This document shows positions 26,375 through 34,583 of a stretch of 64,000 nucleotides of DNA, piece after piece. Origin of the DNA: a bacterium (GTDB taxonomy: Bacteria; Pseudomonadota; Alphaproteobacteria; Caulobacterales; Caulobacteraceae). The translations under genes were made by a program, and so were the position numbers. A model generated the notes under the pieces. It was not told the origin of the DNA and did no database searches. It was given only the letters and a program-made list of their open reading frames with translations. Positions within the stretch are counted from its first letter, which is position 1. The number at the start of each line of letters is the position of its first letter. Location of the stretch: positions 26,104 through 90,103 of the forward strand of contig JAVBXP010000017.1 of assembly GCA_030824495.1 (NCBI GenBank), given 5' to 3'.

Positions 26375-27113
26375 GCTGGCGGCGATACGGCCGACCTGCG
26401 CGACCGCCGTCGTCTTGTGGAGTGGAGTGGGCTCGACGCTCCGGCCCGCGCGGCGTTCCAGGTTGCAGCGCGTGCCGACCAGGCCATGTGGCTCGCGGCC
26501 GCGGCTGGGCGGTCTTCAATTCCGTCATCGCCTTGGCGTTCTACCGCGACGCGAATGGCCGGTACCCGTCGATGGTCCGCGGCGTGAGCGTTGGATCGTT
26601 CCAAGCGATATCGACGAAGAGAGCATGGCAATTGTGGAGATTTGCCGCCTCTAGCTCGCGGATCAGAAGGCGCTTGCTCTCCAGCGGGAGGACGGTGATC
26701 AGATTGCCGGCGCAGTCGCGCCCGGCGGTTCATCTTGAATGGTCAACGTAAGCCTTTGAAGCTGCGGACGTGTTAAGGGGTTCGCAAGGCGACAGCCTTG
26801 CGAAACTCCGGGTCATTAGGCGGCGCGCTAGGGCGCGATCCAATCACACAGTCTCCGAAATGCGGCGAAGCCTAGCTGCACACTGGGAGCTCGGGATAGT
26901 CCGCTGCTACCTCTCGGGCGGCAGCCTTAACTTGCTTGCGTTGCTTCCTGGGCCAGCCTTAGCGTGGGAGGCTAGGTTCTGGAAAATCGAGCCACCCACA
27001 ATTTCAGTATGTTAGCCGATCAAGGCTAAGTTGGCCCGACACTCTCGACACGAACAACCGTTGGCCCGGCCCTCGCCCCGCGCTAGTTTGCCCCAAGATT
27101 CTAGGAGTAATCG
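26375..27113. other. 739-bp stretch without a supported gene
   Basis: A minus-strand frame is open between 26541 and 26729 and reads protein-like (ITVLPLESKRLLIRELEAAN) but has no ATG, GTG or TTG start with a ribosome-binding site. It may be a gene remnant. A strong hairpin lies at 26781-26804. Nothing else is apparent. Confidence 0.5.
26781..26804. repeat. Perfect 10-bp hairpin with GACA loop
   Basis: TTCGCAAGGC-GACA-GCCTTGCGAA is a perfect inverted repeat in a gene-poor stretch. There is no T tract on either side and no gene end within 400 bases, so its role as a terminator is unclear. Confidence 0.55.
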
Positions 27114-27446
27114 ATGAGCGACCAGATCGAACGGCCCTGGGCCCTGATGCGCCACCATGCGGGCTGGGCCGACGTCTTCCACATCGACAGCGAGAGCGCG
27201 GACTCGATCACGGGCTTCTATCCCGATCGCGAGACCGTCGGTCCGCCGGTGAACTATAGCGTCCGCGCCGTGCTGGCTCGTTTCCCGACCATGGAGGCCG
27301 CCCGCGCCGCGCGCGAAGGCGCGGTGTTGGAATGGCGCAAACACGACGCCGAGGTCCGCGAGGCCGAGACCAAGCTGCGCGAGGCCGAAAAGGCCCGAGA
27401 GGACGCCTGGCTGAACTGCCTGCGCGGCGCCGCCAACGGCGGGTGA
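27114..27446 (+). CDS. Hypothetical protein with C-terminal helix
   Basis: A 110-residue soluble protein. The first 60 residues look like a compact fold (WALMRHHAGWADVFHIDSESADSITGFYPDRETVGPP); the last 50 form a long charged helix (KHDAEVREAETKLREAEKAREDAW) that is probably a coiled coil. I know no family. TAGGAG lies upstream of the ATG. The next gene begins within its stop codon (GTGA overlap), so it is co-translated with the DsbA-like protein. Confidence 0.65.
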   Translation: MSDQIERPWALMRHHAGWADVFHIDSESADSITGFYPDRETVGPPVNYSVRAVLARFPTMEAARAAREGAVLEWRKHDAEVREAETKLREAEKAREDAWLNCLRGAANGG

Positions 27447-28132
27447 CTTCCGAAACCCCGCGGCGCGGCCTGTTTTCACTGGTCGAACGCCGCCCTAAAC
27501 TGACTCTGTTGATGGCGGTCCTAGCCGGCTTGGCGGCGACCGCCATCTTCCAAAACCTCCCACGTGAAGCGAAGAAGCTCACCCTGACGCCCGTTGTCCG
27601 GGCGGTGCTGGAAGATCCTGGCTCCCCGCGCGCGGGGGCCGAAAATCCAGACGTCACGATCGTCGTCTTCACCGACTACCAATGCTCGGTTTGCAAGGCG
27701 ACGGCCCCTGCCCTTGCGCAGCTTCTGGCCGACGACAAGAAGGTTCAGATCATCTTCAAGGACTGGCCGATCCTTGGCGAGGCCTCGACCATCGCCGCGC
27801 ACGCCGCCCTGGCGTCGGATCGCCAGGGCAAATATCTGCCGTTCCACAGCGCCTTGATGACCGCTCCCATGAAACTCAACGCCGAGCATGTTCGCCGGAT
27901 CGCGGTCTCGACCGGTCTGGACGTCGAGCGCCTCACGGCGGACGAGGCGGCCCACTCAGCTGAGATCGAGGCTCAACTGACCCGGCACAACACCCAGGCC
28001 TTCTCGCTCGGCCTGCGCGGGACGCCTGCATACCTGGTCGGCCCATATCTTATCGAAGGCGGATTGAACGAGGCTCGGCTGGCCCAGGCGGTTCGCAGGG
28101 CGCGCGCCGCCGGGCCGCCCGCTCCGCCCTAG
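27443..28132 (+). CDS. DsbA-like membrane-anchored thioredoxin-fold protein
   Basis: A 229-residue protein. One hydrophobic anchor (residues ~20-36) is followed by a periplasmic thioredoxin-fold domain of the DsbA type. The active site is C-S-V-C (Cys81, Cys84) in DYQCSVCKATAP, with a helical insert and the cis-Pro loop RGTPAYLVG. It probably oxidises, reduces or isomerises disulfides in the periplasm. I place the start at GTG 27443, which overlaps the previous stop by four bases; a longer upstream frame is Arg-rich and not credible. Its 3' end overlaps the convergent cytochrome b gene by four bases. Confidence 0.87.
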   Translation: MTSETPRRGLFSLVERRPKLTLLMAVLAGLAATAIFQNLPREAKKLTLTPVVRAVLEDPGSPRAGAENPDVTIVVFTDYQCSVCKATAPALAQLLADDKKVQIIFKDWPILGEASTIAAHAALASDRQGKYLPFHSALMTAPMKLNAEHVRRIAVSTGLDVERLTADEAAHSAEIEAQLTRHNTQAFSLGLRGTPAYLVGPYLIEGGLNEARLAQAVRRARAAGPPAPP

Positions 28133-28800
28133 AGCCTCGCGCCCTTGGCGATGAACCAGGCCACCGCCACCGCCAGGACAACGCCGATCAACAGCCGCAC
28201 CATCGACGCGGGCCGCAGAGCCTCTGTCGCCAGCCGCTGCTTGCCCGTGAGCATCGCGCCGATCAGGTTCTGGCGTTTCCACAGCCAGTAATAGCCGATG
28301 GCCGCCAGATGCAGGACGACCAAGCCCTGCACGACCCGGAACGTGGTCTCGTGCAGTTCCGCCGCGACCCGGCTGGCGTCAAAATCCACCAGATGCGAGA
28401 GCGGGCCGGACTCCAGTCCATCGATATCGCTGGCGAACAATCCAAGCCCGACCTGCACCAGCAATGCGGCCAGCATCGCCATGACGCTCCAGGCGCCGAG
28501 TGGATTATGGCCCGGCGCGCCGTTCAGCGTGCGCGATCCCAGGGTGCGGGCATAGGCCAGGGTCGCCTTAGGCCCCTTCAGGAAGCTTGCGAACCGCGCC
28601 GTAGATCCGCCGGCGACGCCCCACCACAGGCGAAACACCAGTAAGCCGATCACCCCATAGCCGGACCACCGGTGAACCTGCATGTTCTCGCCGGCCGTGA
28701 GCCACGACACCAACAGCAGAACCACCAGCGCCCAATGGAAAACGCGCGTCGGGCCATCCCAAATGCGTGCGCCCTCGCTGGGCGCGCTACCGCCCGCCAC
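28129..28800 (-). CDS. Cytochrome b561-family membrane protein
   Basis: A 223-residue inner-membrane b-type cytochrome with about five hydrophobic segments. Haem-ligand histidines stand in RVFHWALVV, VHRWSGYGVIGLLVFRLWWG and, in the last pair, VVLHLAAIGYY. It follows directly after the cytochrome c' gene and starts with GTG one base beyond that stop, so the pair is co-transcribed. Such pairs pass electrons between the membrane quinone pool and a periplasmic c-type cytochrome. Its terminal acceptor is not evident here. Confidence 0.9.
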   Translation of the reverse strand: MAGGSAPSEGARIWDGPTRVFHWALVVLLLVSWLTAGENMQVHRWSGYGVIGLLVFRLWWGVAGGSTARFASFLKGPKATLAYARTLGSRTLNGAPGHNPLGAWSVMAMLAALLVQVGLGLFASDIDGLESGPLSHLVDFDASRVAAELHETTFRVVQGLVVLHLAAIGYYWLWKRQNLIGAMLTGKQRLATEALRPASMVRLLIGVVLAVAVAWFIAKGARL

Positions 28801-29271
28801 CTAGTCCTCGGCGCGATAGGGGTCGTGGCAGGCCTTGCACGAGCCGCCCACGGCCCGGACCTGCGTCTTCACCCCATCCAGGTTCCCTGCTGAAGCAAAT
28901 GCCTGCAGCTTGGCCGCCTCGGTCTGCAGCTTGGTCCCCGCCGCCGCGAACTTGGCCGGCTCAGTCCAGATCGCCGGCTTGGCCTTAGTCTTGAAGCCCG
29001 CCTCCGGGCCCGAGCCCTTGGGGAACCACTTGGGGATTTGCTGAGATTGCGTGTTCACGATCGCCGAATTGGCCGCGATCAGCTTCATGTCCGGGGAGCT
29101 CTTCTTCAGCTCCTCGTTGATGGCCTTGAACGCCGCGCCCATCTTTTTGTAGCCGGCCTGCCGGGTGGCGATGGCGGTCTCAGCGGCCGAGGCGGCGAGC
29201 GCACCGGTGGCGGTCAGCGCGAGAACCAGCGCGATCGCGGCCCGGCTTGTCTTGGCATGGCGTCGGAACAT
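28801..29271 (-). CDS. Cytochrome c' (class II c-type cytochrome)
   Basis: A 156-residue periplasmic protein. A signal peptide ends near ALAASAAE. The mature part is a four-helix bundle pattern with the single haem motif C-K-A-C-H close to the C-terminus (145-149), the hallmark of class II cytochromes. These bind NO/CO or serve as electron carriers. I chose the ATG at 29271, with GGGGAGG just upstream; a TTG one codon earlier is less likely. First gene of the unit with the cytochrome b561 protein. Confidence 0.9.
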   Translation of the reverse strand: MFRRHAKTSRAAIALVLALTATGALAASAAETAIATRQAGYKKMGAAFKAINEELKKSSPDMKLIAANSAIVNTQSQQIPKWFPKGSGPEAGFKTKAKPAIWTEPAKFAAAGTKLQTEAAKLQAFASAGNLDGVKTQVRAVGGSCKACHDPYRAED

Positions 29272-29346
29272 CAACGGCCTCCCCTTTGGAAATTTGATGA
29301 GACTGAACTTTGGGGTGACCCTACCTGGGCGTCAATCGACCATCGG

Positions 29347-31386
29347 CTAGCGCGCCTTCGCCGTACGCACCGGCGCGCCTTCCCGGCCGGCGTTGGCGAT
29401 CAGCGACCCGCAGGCCGCGTCCTTGGCCAGGCCAAGGTCCACGAAGGGCAGAATGACCGCCAGCGGAGTGAGCGTGGTCAACAGGGCCGCGATCCCACCT
29501 TGCGCAACCGCTGTCCCCGCCTCCACGCCGATCTTGGGGCTCTTGATCGCCCCCTTCACGGTGATCGGCGCCATCACCCGGATCAAGCGTGGTTCCTTGG
29601 CATGGCCCGCGATCCGGAAGTCGATCTTCTCGGTTCCCAGATTGATGGTCCCCTTGCCGGTTCCCAGGACCGGCTCGGTGTCGAAGACGATCTGATTGGC
29701 GGTCAGCACGCCGTTCTTGGCGTCGAAATGGGCCACCGCGCAGCGCAGATCGGTTTTGCTCTGGTCTTTGGCCAGCAGCAGACCAAGACCCTTGGTGACG
29801 TTGATCCCCATGAGTTCGGCGAAGGCTTCGCGGATTTCTCCCCCGGGCGCCACGATCAGCACCTCACCATTGGCGTTGGCGGCCGCCTGATGCACCGAAT
29901 TCCCCGCGCCGCTGAGCTTCACCCTGCCCACCAAACTGCCGGTGAGCGGCGTTCCGCCCCCCGCCTTGATCGGGATAAGCTGCTCTATCCGCGCGTTCGA
30001 CAGGCGCACATCAATGCTTGAGACCGGGACGTCCTTGCGAGCGTCCAATCGAACCTGCCCGGCGATATTGCCCTGGGGCAGGTCGAACCGCAGAGGATCG
30101 GCGATCAGCAACCCATCGTTCAGCTTCACCCGCACCGACGCCGCGCGCAGCGGCAGGTGCGGCGCGCGTATGCTTGCCGCGCGATACTTCACGTCTGCGT
30201 CCATGGCGCGAATGCGGTCCACCTTCAGGGTCGCATTGGGCAACAGGCGCTGCTCAGCGATCATCTCGCGCGCCACCGCCTTCTGGCCGGCCGAGACCGT
30301 TTCGCCAGGCGCTGCGGAGGGAGCCGCGCCGAAGATCGCGCCCAGATCGTCAAAGTCGAGCAGCTTGGAATGCAGATCGCCACGCAGGAACGGTCGCTCG
30401 CCGGCGGTGTCCACCGACAGGTCGCCCGCCATGTCGCTGTCGCCGACCTTCCCGCCTAGTCCGCCGACCTTCCAGAGCTTCACTTCGCGCGAAAGCTTCC
30501 CGGCTAACCGGTAGGGCGGCGTGTTGGGCAGGGGTACGCCGATCAGGTCGTAGAGATCGGCGAGGTCTGCACCACGGGCGACGAAATCGGCCTGGAAGCG
30601 CCCCAGATCGAACGGCTTTGGGATCGTCCCCTTGGCCGTGATCCGCGTGGGCCCTGCGCGAACGTCCGCGTTGAAGGGGTAGGCCTTATCCGGATCAACG
30701 TTCAGCAGCGGGCCACCTGCGAGATCGAGGATAAACGGCTCACCATTGATCGATCCCCGCCCCGCCATCGCAAAGCCCCGGTTGGCGGCCCCCAAACGCT
30801 CCGTCGCGTTGATCGTCGCGTCCAGGGTCAGCCGCCGCTTGGCGTCGGAGTATTTCAGCCGCCCATCGTCAATGACGAACCGCCGCACTGGCGGCATCTT
30901 GAACGGTTCCTTGTTTTTCTTTTTGCCGTTGGAGAAATCCCAGTTGGATCGCCCCTGGCGGTCGCGCACCAAGGCGACGACCGGTTTGTCCACCTCCAGG
31001 CGCAGCAGTACCAATTGGCCGCGCAGCAGCGGCAGGACCTTGATCTGCACCTCAAGCTTCTCGACCTCGGCCATAGGCCCTTTACCGGCCCAACTTGGAT
31101 TGCCGATGCGGATCTTTCGGACCGTGGCGCTGGGCTTCAGCGAGAGCGCGTTGACGTCCAGATCGCCCAGGATCGCAACCTCCCGCCCGGTCTTCATCGA
31201 GGCGAACCGCGATATGGGCCCCCGCAGATAGTTCCAGTCGAAGAAGGCCAGGAAAAGTACGAAGGCGACCATCACGAGCGCGATCACCCCGCCGGTCCAC
31301 GCCAAGCCGCGCCGATGCCGCCGCGCCCAGTCACCTAGGCGGTTGAAGATGTTCTCGGGGTCTTTGGTCGGGTGCTCAGGGGGCAA
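29347..31386 (-). CDS. AsmA-family protein
   Basis: A 679-residue inner-membrane-anchored protein with a large periplasmic part. A Lys/Arg-rich N-terminus precedes one transmembrane helix (residues ~27-48, VIALVMVAFVLFLAFF), then the AsmA N-terminal signature GREVAILGDLDVNALSLKPSATVRKIRIGNPSWA and the C-terminal AsmA_2 region with GLGLLLAKDQSKTDLRCAVAHFDAKNG and a final strand series. AsmA-like proteins move phospholipids between membranes. TTG start. It lies downstream of the sugar transferase gene on the same strand. Confidence 0.9.
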   Translation of the reverse strand: MPPEHPTKDPENIFNRLGDWARRHRRGLAWTGGVIALVMVAFVLFLAFFDWNYLRGPISRFASMKTGREVAILGDLDVNALSLKPSATVRKIRIGNPSWAGKGPMAEVEKLEVQIKVLPLLRGQLVLLRLEVDKPVVALVRDRQGRSNWDFSNGKKKNKEPFKMPPVRRFVIDDGRLKYSDAKRRLTLDATINATERLGAANRGFAMAGRGSINGEPFILDLAGGPLLNVDPDKAYPFNADVRAGPTRITAKGTIPKPFDLGRFQADFVARGADLADLYDLIGVPLPNTPPYRLAGKLSREVKLWKVGGLGGKVGDSDMAGDLSVDTAGERPFLRGDLHSKLLDFDDLGAIFGAAPSAAPGETVSAGQKAVAREMIAEQRLLPNATLKVDRIRAMDADVKYRAASIRAPHLPLRAASVRVKLNDGLLIADPLRFDLPQGNIAGQVRLDARKDVPVSSIDVRLSNARIEQLIPIKAGGGTPLTGSLVGRVKLSGAGNSVHQAAANANGEVLIVAPGGEIREAFAELMGINVTKGLGLLLAKDQSKTDLRCAVAHFDAKNGVLTANQIVFDTEPVLGTGKGTINLGTEKIDFRIAGHAKEPRLIRVMAPITVKGAIKSPKIGVEAGTAVAQGGIAALLTTLTPLAVILPFVDLGLAKDAACGSLIANAGREGAPVRTAKAR

Positions 31387-31439
31387 TGTTAGGCTCCGGA
31401 GGTCAGTCCGGAACGCGCGAAACCCCAGTCGGTTGGAAT

Positions 31440-32003
31440 CTAGTGCCTGACGCCCTGGCCAGAGACCGCCGCACGCAGGGTCGTGAGGATGACTTTCAGA
31501 TCGAAGCTAAACCCTTGCAGCTCAAGATAATCAGCGTCCAGCCGGGCCTTTTCCTCGATAGGCAGGTCATCGCGTCCATTGACCTGAGCCCAGCCGGTCA
31601 CGCCCGGGCGCAGCACCTCGACGCCGGCGGCGGTGCGCAGCGCGACAAGATCGTCCTGGTTGAACAGCGCCGGTCGCGGCCCCACCAGGCTCATATCCCC
31701 GATCAACACGCTCCAGAGCTGCGGCAACTCATCGAGGCTGGCGCGGCGTAGAAACCGGCCGAGCGGCGTGATCCAAGCCTGGGGATCGGCCAACAGGTGG
31801 GTGGCGACGTCGGGCGCGTCGGTCCGCATGGTGCGAAACTTGGGCATCCGGAAAATCTGGTTGAAGCGGCCGACCCGCCGCGACCAGTGAATGGCCGGCC
31901 CCGGGCTGTCCAAACGAACGGCCACGGCGATTGCGGCCAGCACTGGCGAGAGGACGATCAGTCCCCCAATAGCCGCCAATATGTCGAACGCCCGCTTGAT
32001 CAC
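31440..32003 (-). CDS. Undecaprenyl-phosphate sugar phosphotransferase (bacterial sugar transferase)
   Basis: A 187-residue catalytic-core-only polyprenyl-phosphate glycosyl-1-phosphate transferase. One N-terminal helix (ILAAIGGLIVLSPVLAAIAV) is followed by SPGPAIHWSRRVGRF, the FRMPKFRTM motif, LGRFLRRASLDELPQLW and MSLVGPRPAL, then RPGVTGWAQVNGR. It begins a polysaccharide by loading the first sugar phosphate onto undecaprenyl phosphate. No other polysaccharide genes lie nearby. I prefer GTG at 32003, with GAGGAAGAGG upstream; this site sits within a strong hairpin, listed separately. Confidence 0.93.
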   Translation of the reverse strand: MIKRAFDILAAIGGLIVLSPVLAAIAVAVRLDSPGPAIHWSRRVGRFNQIFRMPKFRTMRTDAPDVATHLLADPQAWITPLGRFLRRASLDELPQLWSVLIGDMSLVGPRPALFNQDDLVALRTAAGVEVLRPGVTGWAQVNGRDDLPIEEKARLDADYLELQGFSFDLKVILTTLRAAVSGQGVRH

Positions 32004-32004
32004 G

Positions 32005-32040
32005 ATGCCTCTTCCTCGCCGCAAGCCGGCGAAGAGGCAT
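32005..32040 (-). promoter_or_regulatory. Hairpin covering the ribosome-binding site of the sugar transferase gene
   Basis: Perfect 10-bp inverted repeat: ATGCCTCTTC (32005-32014) and GAAGAGGCAT (32031-32040), with a further 4-bp GCCG/CGGC stem inside the loop. In the leftward mRNA the purine-rich arm GAAGAGGCAT contains the Shine-Dalgarno bases and ends one base before the GTG. Folding would hide the ribosome-binding site. Confidence 0.5.
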
Positions 32041-32067
32041 AGACCGCTCCGCGCGCCCGCGCCAAGC

Positions 32068-32451
32068 CTAGGCGGTCGGGGGTGCGTCCGCTACGGGACG
32101 CGCCTTGATCTTCGGCTTTGGCGGATCGGTAGCCACTTCGGACGTGGCCTCGACCGGCGAAGGCTCGATGACCATCTCTTCAACGGCTTCTACGGCTTCG
32201 ACGAGCGTCGCCGGCTCCTCGAAGACGATAGCCTCCGGCTCAGAGGCCGGCGTGGTCAGCGGCAGGTCCACCGCGCCGAACGCGGCTTCCAGATGGGTGG
32301 CGGCTGCCCACCGCGTCATCCACCAATAGGCGACGCCCGCCGACGCGGCGCCGGCGAACATCAGCCACAACGGCGAAGCGGCGCCGAGCGGCACATAAAA
32401 GGGGTTAGGGGATTGCGGGGACAGGTCCCCGTCGAGTTGCGCGAGAGCCAT
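32068..32451 (-). CDS. Small membrane protein with acidic, Pro/Val-rich tail
   Basis: A 127-residue protein. After ~25 polar residues there is one transmembrane helix (PLWLMFAGAASAGVAYWWMT), then a long disordered tail rich in Glu, Val, Pro and Ala that ends in a Lys/Pro segment. The Met at 32451 is chosen because GGAGG lies upstream; an in-frame start 23 codons earlier is less likely. No family recognised. It lies between rlmJ and the sugar transferase gene, all leftward. Confidence 0.65.
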   Translation of the reverse strand: MALAQLDGDLSPQSPNPFYVPLGAASPLWLMFAGAASAGVAYWWMTRWAAATHLEAAFGAVDLPLTTPASEPEAIVFEEPATLVEAVEAVEEMVIEPSPVEATSEVATDPPKPKIKARPVADAPPTA

Positions 32452-32528
32452 GGTGACGCCTCCAAACAGCAAAGGTTTGTGCACTGCAACAAACCCTAAC
32501 CCAACATCTCGCAGGCGCAAAATGAAGG

Positions 32529-33353
32529 TTAGGCGGCGGTCCAGACCCGCGCTTTGCCATTGTCGCCGAGGCGGCTGACGGTCCAGTCACAGATCGCCGT
32601 CAGCGGATCAGCAAAGCCGGCAGGAGCATTGGCCACGACCAGCGCGCAGCCGTTCATTTTCATGGGATCGGACAAGGGGCGCATCCGCGCCTCGGCCACC
32701 AGCAGCGACCCGGCATATGCGTCTTCGGCGTCCCGCACGAACGCATCGAAGGTCTCGAGATCCTTCAGTGGCAGCCAGACCAGGACCACCGCCTTCGGGT
32801 TCCTGGCGGCAACGCCGTTGATGGTGGTCACGATCCGGCGATAGTCGTCCGACTTTTCAAACGGTGGGTCGATGAGGACAAGCACCGATCCGGAGATCGG
32901 CGTCCTCGCCACCGCTTCGTTGAACCCGTCGGCGCAGACTGTCTTGGCGCCCGGCATTCCCCGCAGCGTCGCCTTCAGGACGTCGTGTTCCTCCGGCCGC
33001 AGTTCGCATCCCAGATAGGTGTCGCCCTGGCGCAGGGCTGCGGCGACCAGCAGCGGCGAACCGGGATAGAGGGTGGTGGCCCCACCGTTGTTCAGTTTCG
33101 AAACCGCGCGGCGTAGCGGCTGGAACGCGTCGGGCAGATCGTCGGCCTTCATCAACTGGCCGATTCCGGCCTCCGCCTCTCCCGACCGCTGCGCTTCATC
33201 ACCGCTCAGATCGTAAAGTCCCCGCCCAGCATGGGTGTCGATGACGCTTAGCGCGCCAGGCTGCGCCTGCATCTTGGCGAGCAGGTCCAGAAGCGCCGCA
33301 TGCTTCACCAGATCGGCGAAATTTCCGGCGTGGAAGGCGTGGCGGTAGTTCAA
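32529..33353 (-). CDS. rlmJ: 23S rRNA (adenine-2030-N6) methyltransferase
   Basis: A 274-residue SAM-dependent rRNA methyltransferase. The family start NYRHAFHAGNFADLVKH follows a TTG codon at 33353, so I use that start; the 36 codons upstream do not fit the family. Further signs: DTHAGRGLYDL, the catalytic DPPF motif in LVLIDPPFEKSDDYRRIV, and ALRQGDTYLGCELRP. RlmJ methylates A2030 of 23S rRNA. It is divergent from the topoisomerase IB gene. Confidence 0.92.
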   Translation of the reverse strand: MNYRHAFHAGNFADLVKHAALLDLLAKMQAQPGALSVIDTHAGRGLYDLSGDEAQRSGEAEAGIGQLMKADDLPDAFQPLRRAVSKLNNGGATTLYPGSPLLVAAALRQGDTYLGCELRPEEHDVLKATLRGMPGAKTVCADGFNEAVARTPISGSVLVLIDPPFEKSDDYRRIVTTINGVAARNPKAVVLVWLPLKDLETFDAFVRDAEDAYAGSLLVAEARMRPLSDPMKMNGCALVVANAPAGFADPLTAICDWTVSRLGDNGKARVWTAA

Positions 33354-33459
33354 TCCAAAGTCCCCTATCCGACGCAGGAACCGCGTCGATCCGGCCTCGT
33401 TTGAGGTCCGACGAGAGGGCGCTCTCTGCCACGTCTCGCCGCTTTTCCAAAGGCGCTCC

Positions 33460-34500
33460 ATGCCCCGCGATGTCGACGACCGGCAAATGGCCGAGGCGAA
33501 TGGCCTTGAGGGCGGGCTCGTCTATGTGAACGATCATGATTCCGGCCTCAGCCGCATAGGCGCCCCTAACGCCTTCCGCTACCGCGACGCGGCCGGCCGC
33601 CCGGTGAAGGATGAGGCGACACTGTCGCGTATCGGCGCTCTGGTCATCCCGCCGGCGTGGACATCGGTGTGGATCTGCCCGGACCCACACGGGCACATCC
33701 AGGCCACCGGTCGCGACGCCCGCGGCCGCAAACAGTACCGCTATCATCAGGACTGGGGACGGGCTCGCGGCGGAGTGAAGTTCAGCCGCCTGATCGCCTT
33801 TGGTCGCGCCCTCCCCCGCTTGCGCGCCCGGGTGGAGGCCGACCTATCCAAGCGTGGTTTGCCTCGCGAAAAGGTGCTGGCCGCGGTGGTGCGACTGATG
33901 GAGCTCACCCTGATCCGGGTAGGCAACGAGGAATACGCCAAGACCAACAAGAGCTTTGGCCTCACCACGCTTCGTGACCGCCACGCCAAGATCACCGGTG
34001 GCGGCGCGACCTTCGAATTCCGCGGCAAGAGCGGCAAGCTCCACAGCACCCGCTTTCAGGACCGCCGCCTCGCCCGGATCGTCAAATCCTGCCAGGACAT
34101 TCCCGGCCAGCGCCTCTTCCAGTACCTGGATGATGACGGCGAGCGTCATTCCATCGAGTCCGCGGACGTCAACGCCTACATCCGCGAGGCCATGGGCGAG
34201 GACTTCTCCGCCAAGGATTTCCGAACCTGGGCCGGTACGCTTTCGGCCGCGCGCGGCCTGATCGAGCAACCAGCGTCCGCCACCGCCGGTGAAGCCAAGC
34301 GCCAAGTGGTCGTCACGGTGAAGGCCGTGGCCGCGCTTCTCGGCAACACCGCGGCAGTCTGCCGAGGCTCTTATATCCATCCCCTGATCCTGGAGGCCTA
34401 CGAACGCGGGGCATTGCCGCTAAAGCGTGGCGGATCAGCTCGGAGCTTCGAACTCTCGGTGCTGAAATTTCTCGAAACGGCCCAAGAGTCCGCGACGTAA
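33460..34500 (+). CDS. DNA topoisomerase IB (poxvirus type)
   Basis: A 346-residue type IB topoisomerase, which relaxes DNA supercoils through a 3'-phosphotyrosine. Family signs: SRIGALVIPPAWTSVWICP, GRDARGRKQYRYH, LMELTLIRVGNEEYAKTNKSFGLTTLRDRH, an FRGKSGKLH segment, and the catalytic Tyr305 in CRGSYIHP. Length is normal for bacterial members, which are scattered in proteobacteria. It is divergent from rlmJ with 106 bases between starts. Confidence 0.95.
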   Translation: MPRDVDDRQMAEANGLEGGLVYVNDHDSGLSRIGAPNAFRYRDAAGRPVKDEATLSRIGALVIPPAWTSVWICPDPHGHIQATGRDARGRKQYRYHQDWGRARGGVKFSRLIAFGRALPRLRARVEADLSKRGLPREKVLAAVVRLMELTLIRVGNEEYAKTNKSFGLTTLRDRHAKITGGGATFEFRGKSGKLHSTRFQDRRLARIVKSCQDIPGQRLFQYLDDDGERHSIESADVNAYIREAMGEDFSAKDFRTWAGTLSAARGLIEQPASATAGEAKRQVVVTVKAVAALLGNTAAVCRGSYIHPLILEAYERGALPLKRGGSARSFELSVLKFLETAQESAT

Positions 34501-34583
34501 AGCTTTGAAAAGGCGGTACGCCACCCTAGCCAGCTGTCAGAAATCGGCGTTAGGCTCCCGCAAAAGAACGTAGGGAGGGCGGA

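Noticed and set aside
26775..26815. The isolated hairpin as an integron attC site
   Set aside because: There is a GTTAAGG nearby, but no matching RYYYAAC/GTTRRRY core pair, and no integrase or cassette array.
29038..30021. 327-codon plus-strand frame antisense to cytochrome c' and asmA
   Set aside because: Runs across two real genes and their gap, with shadow-type composition.
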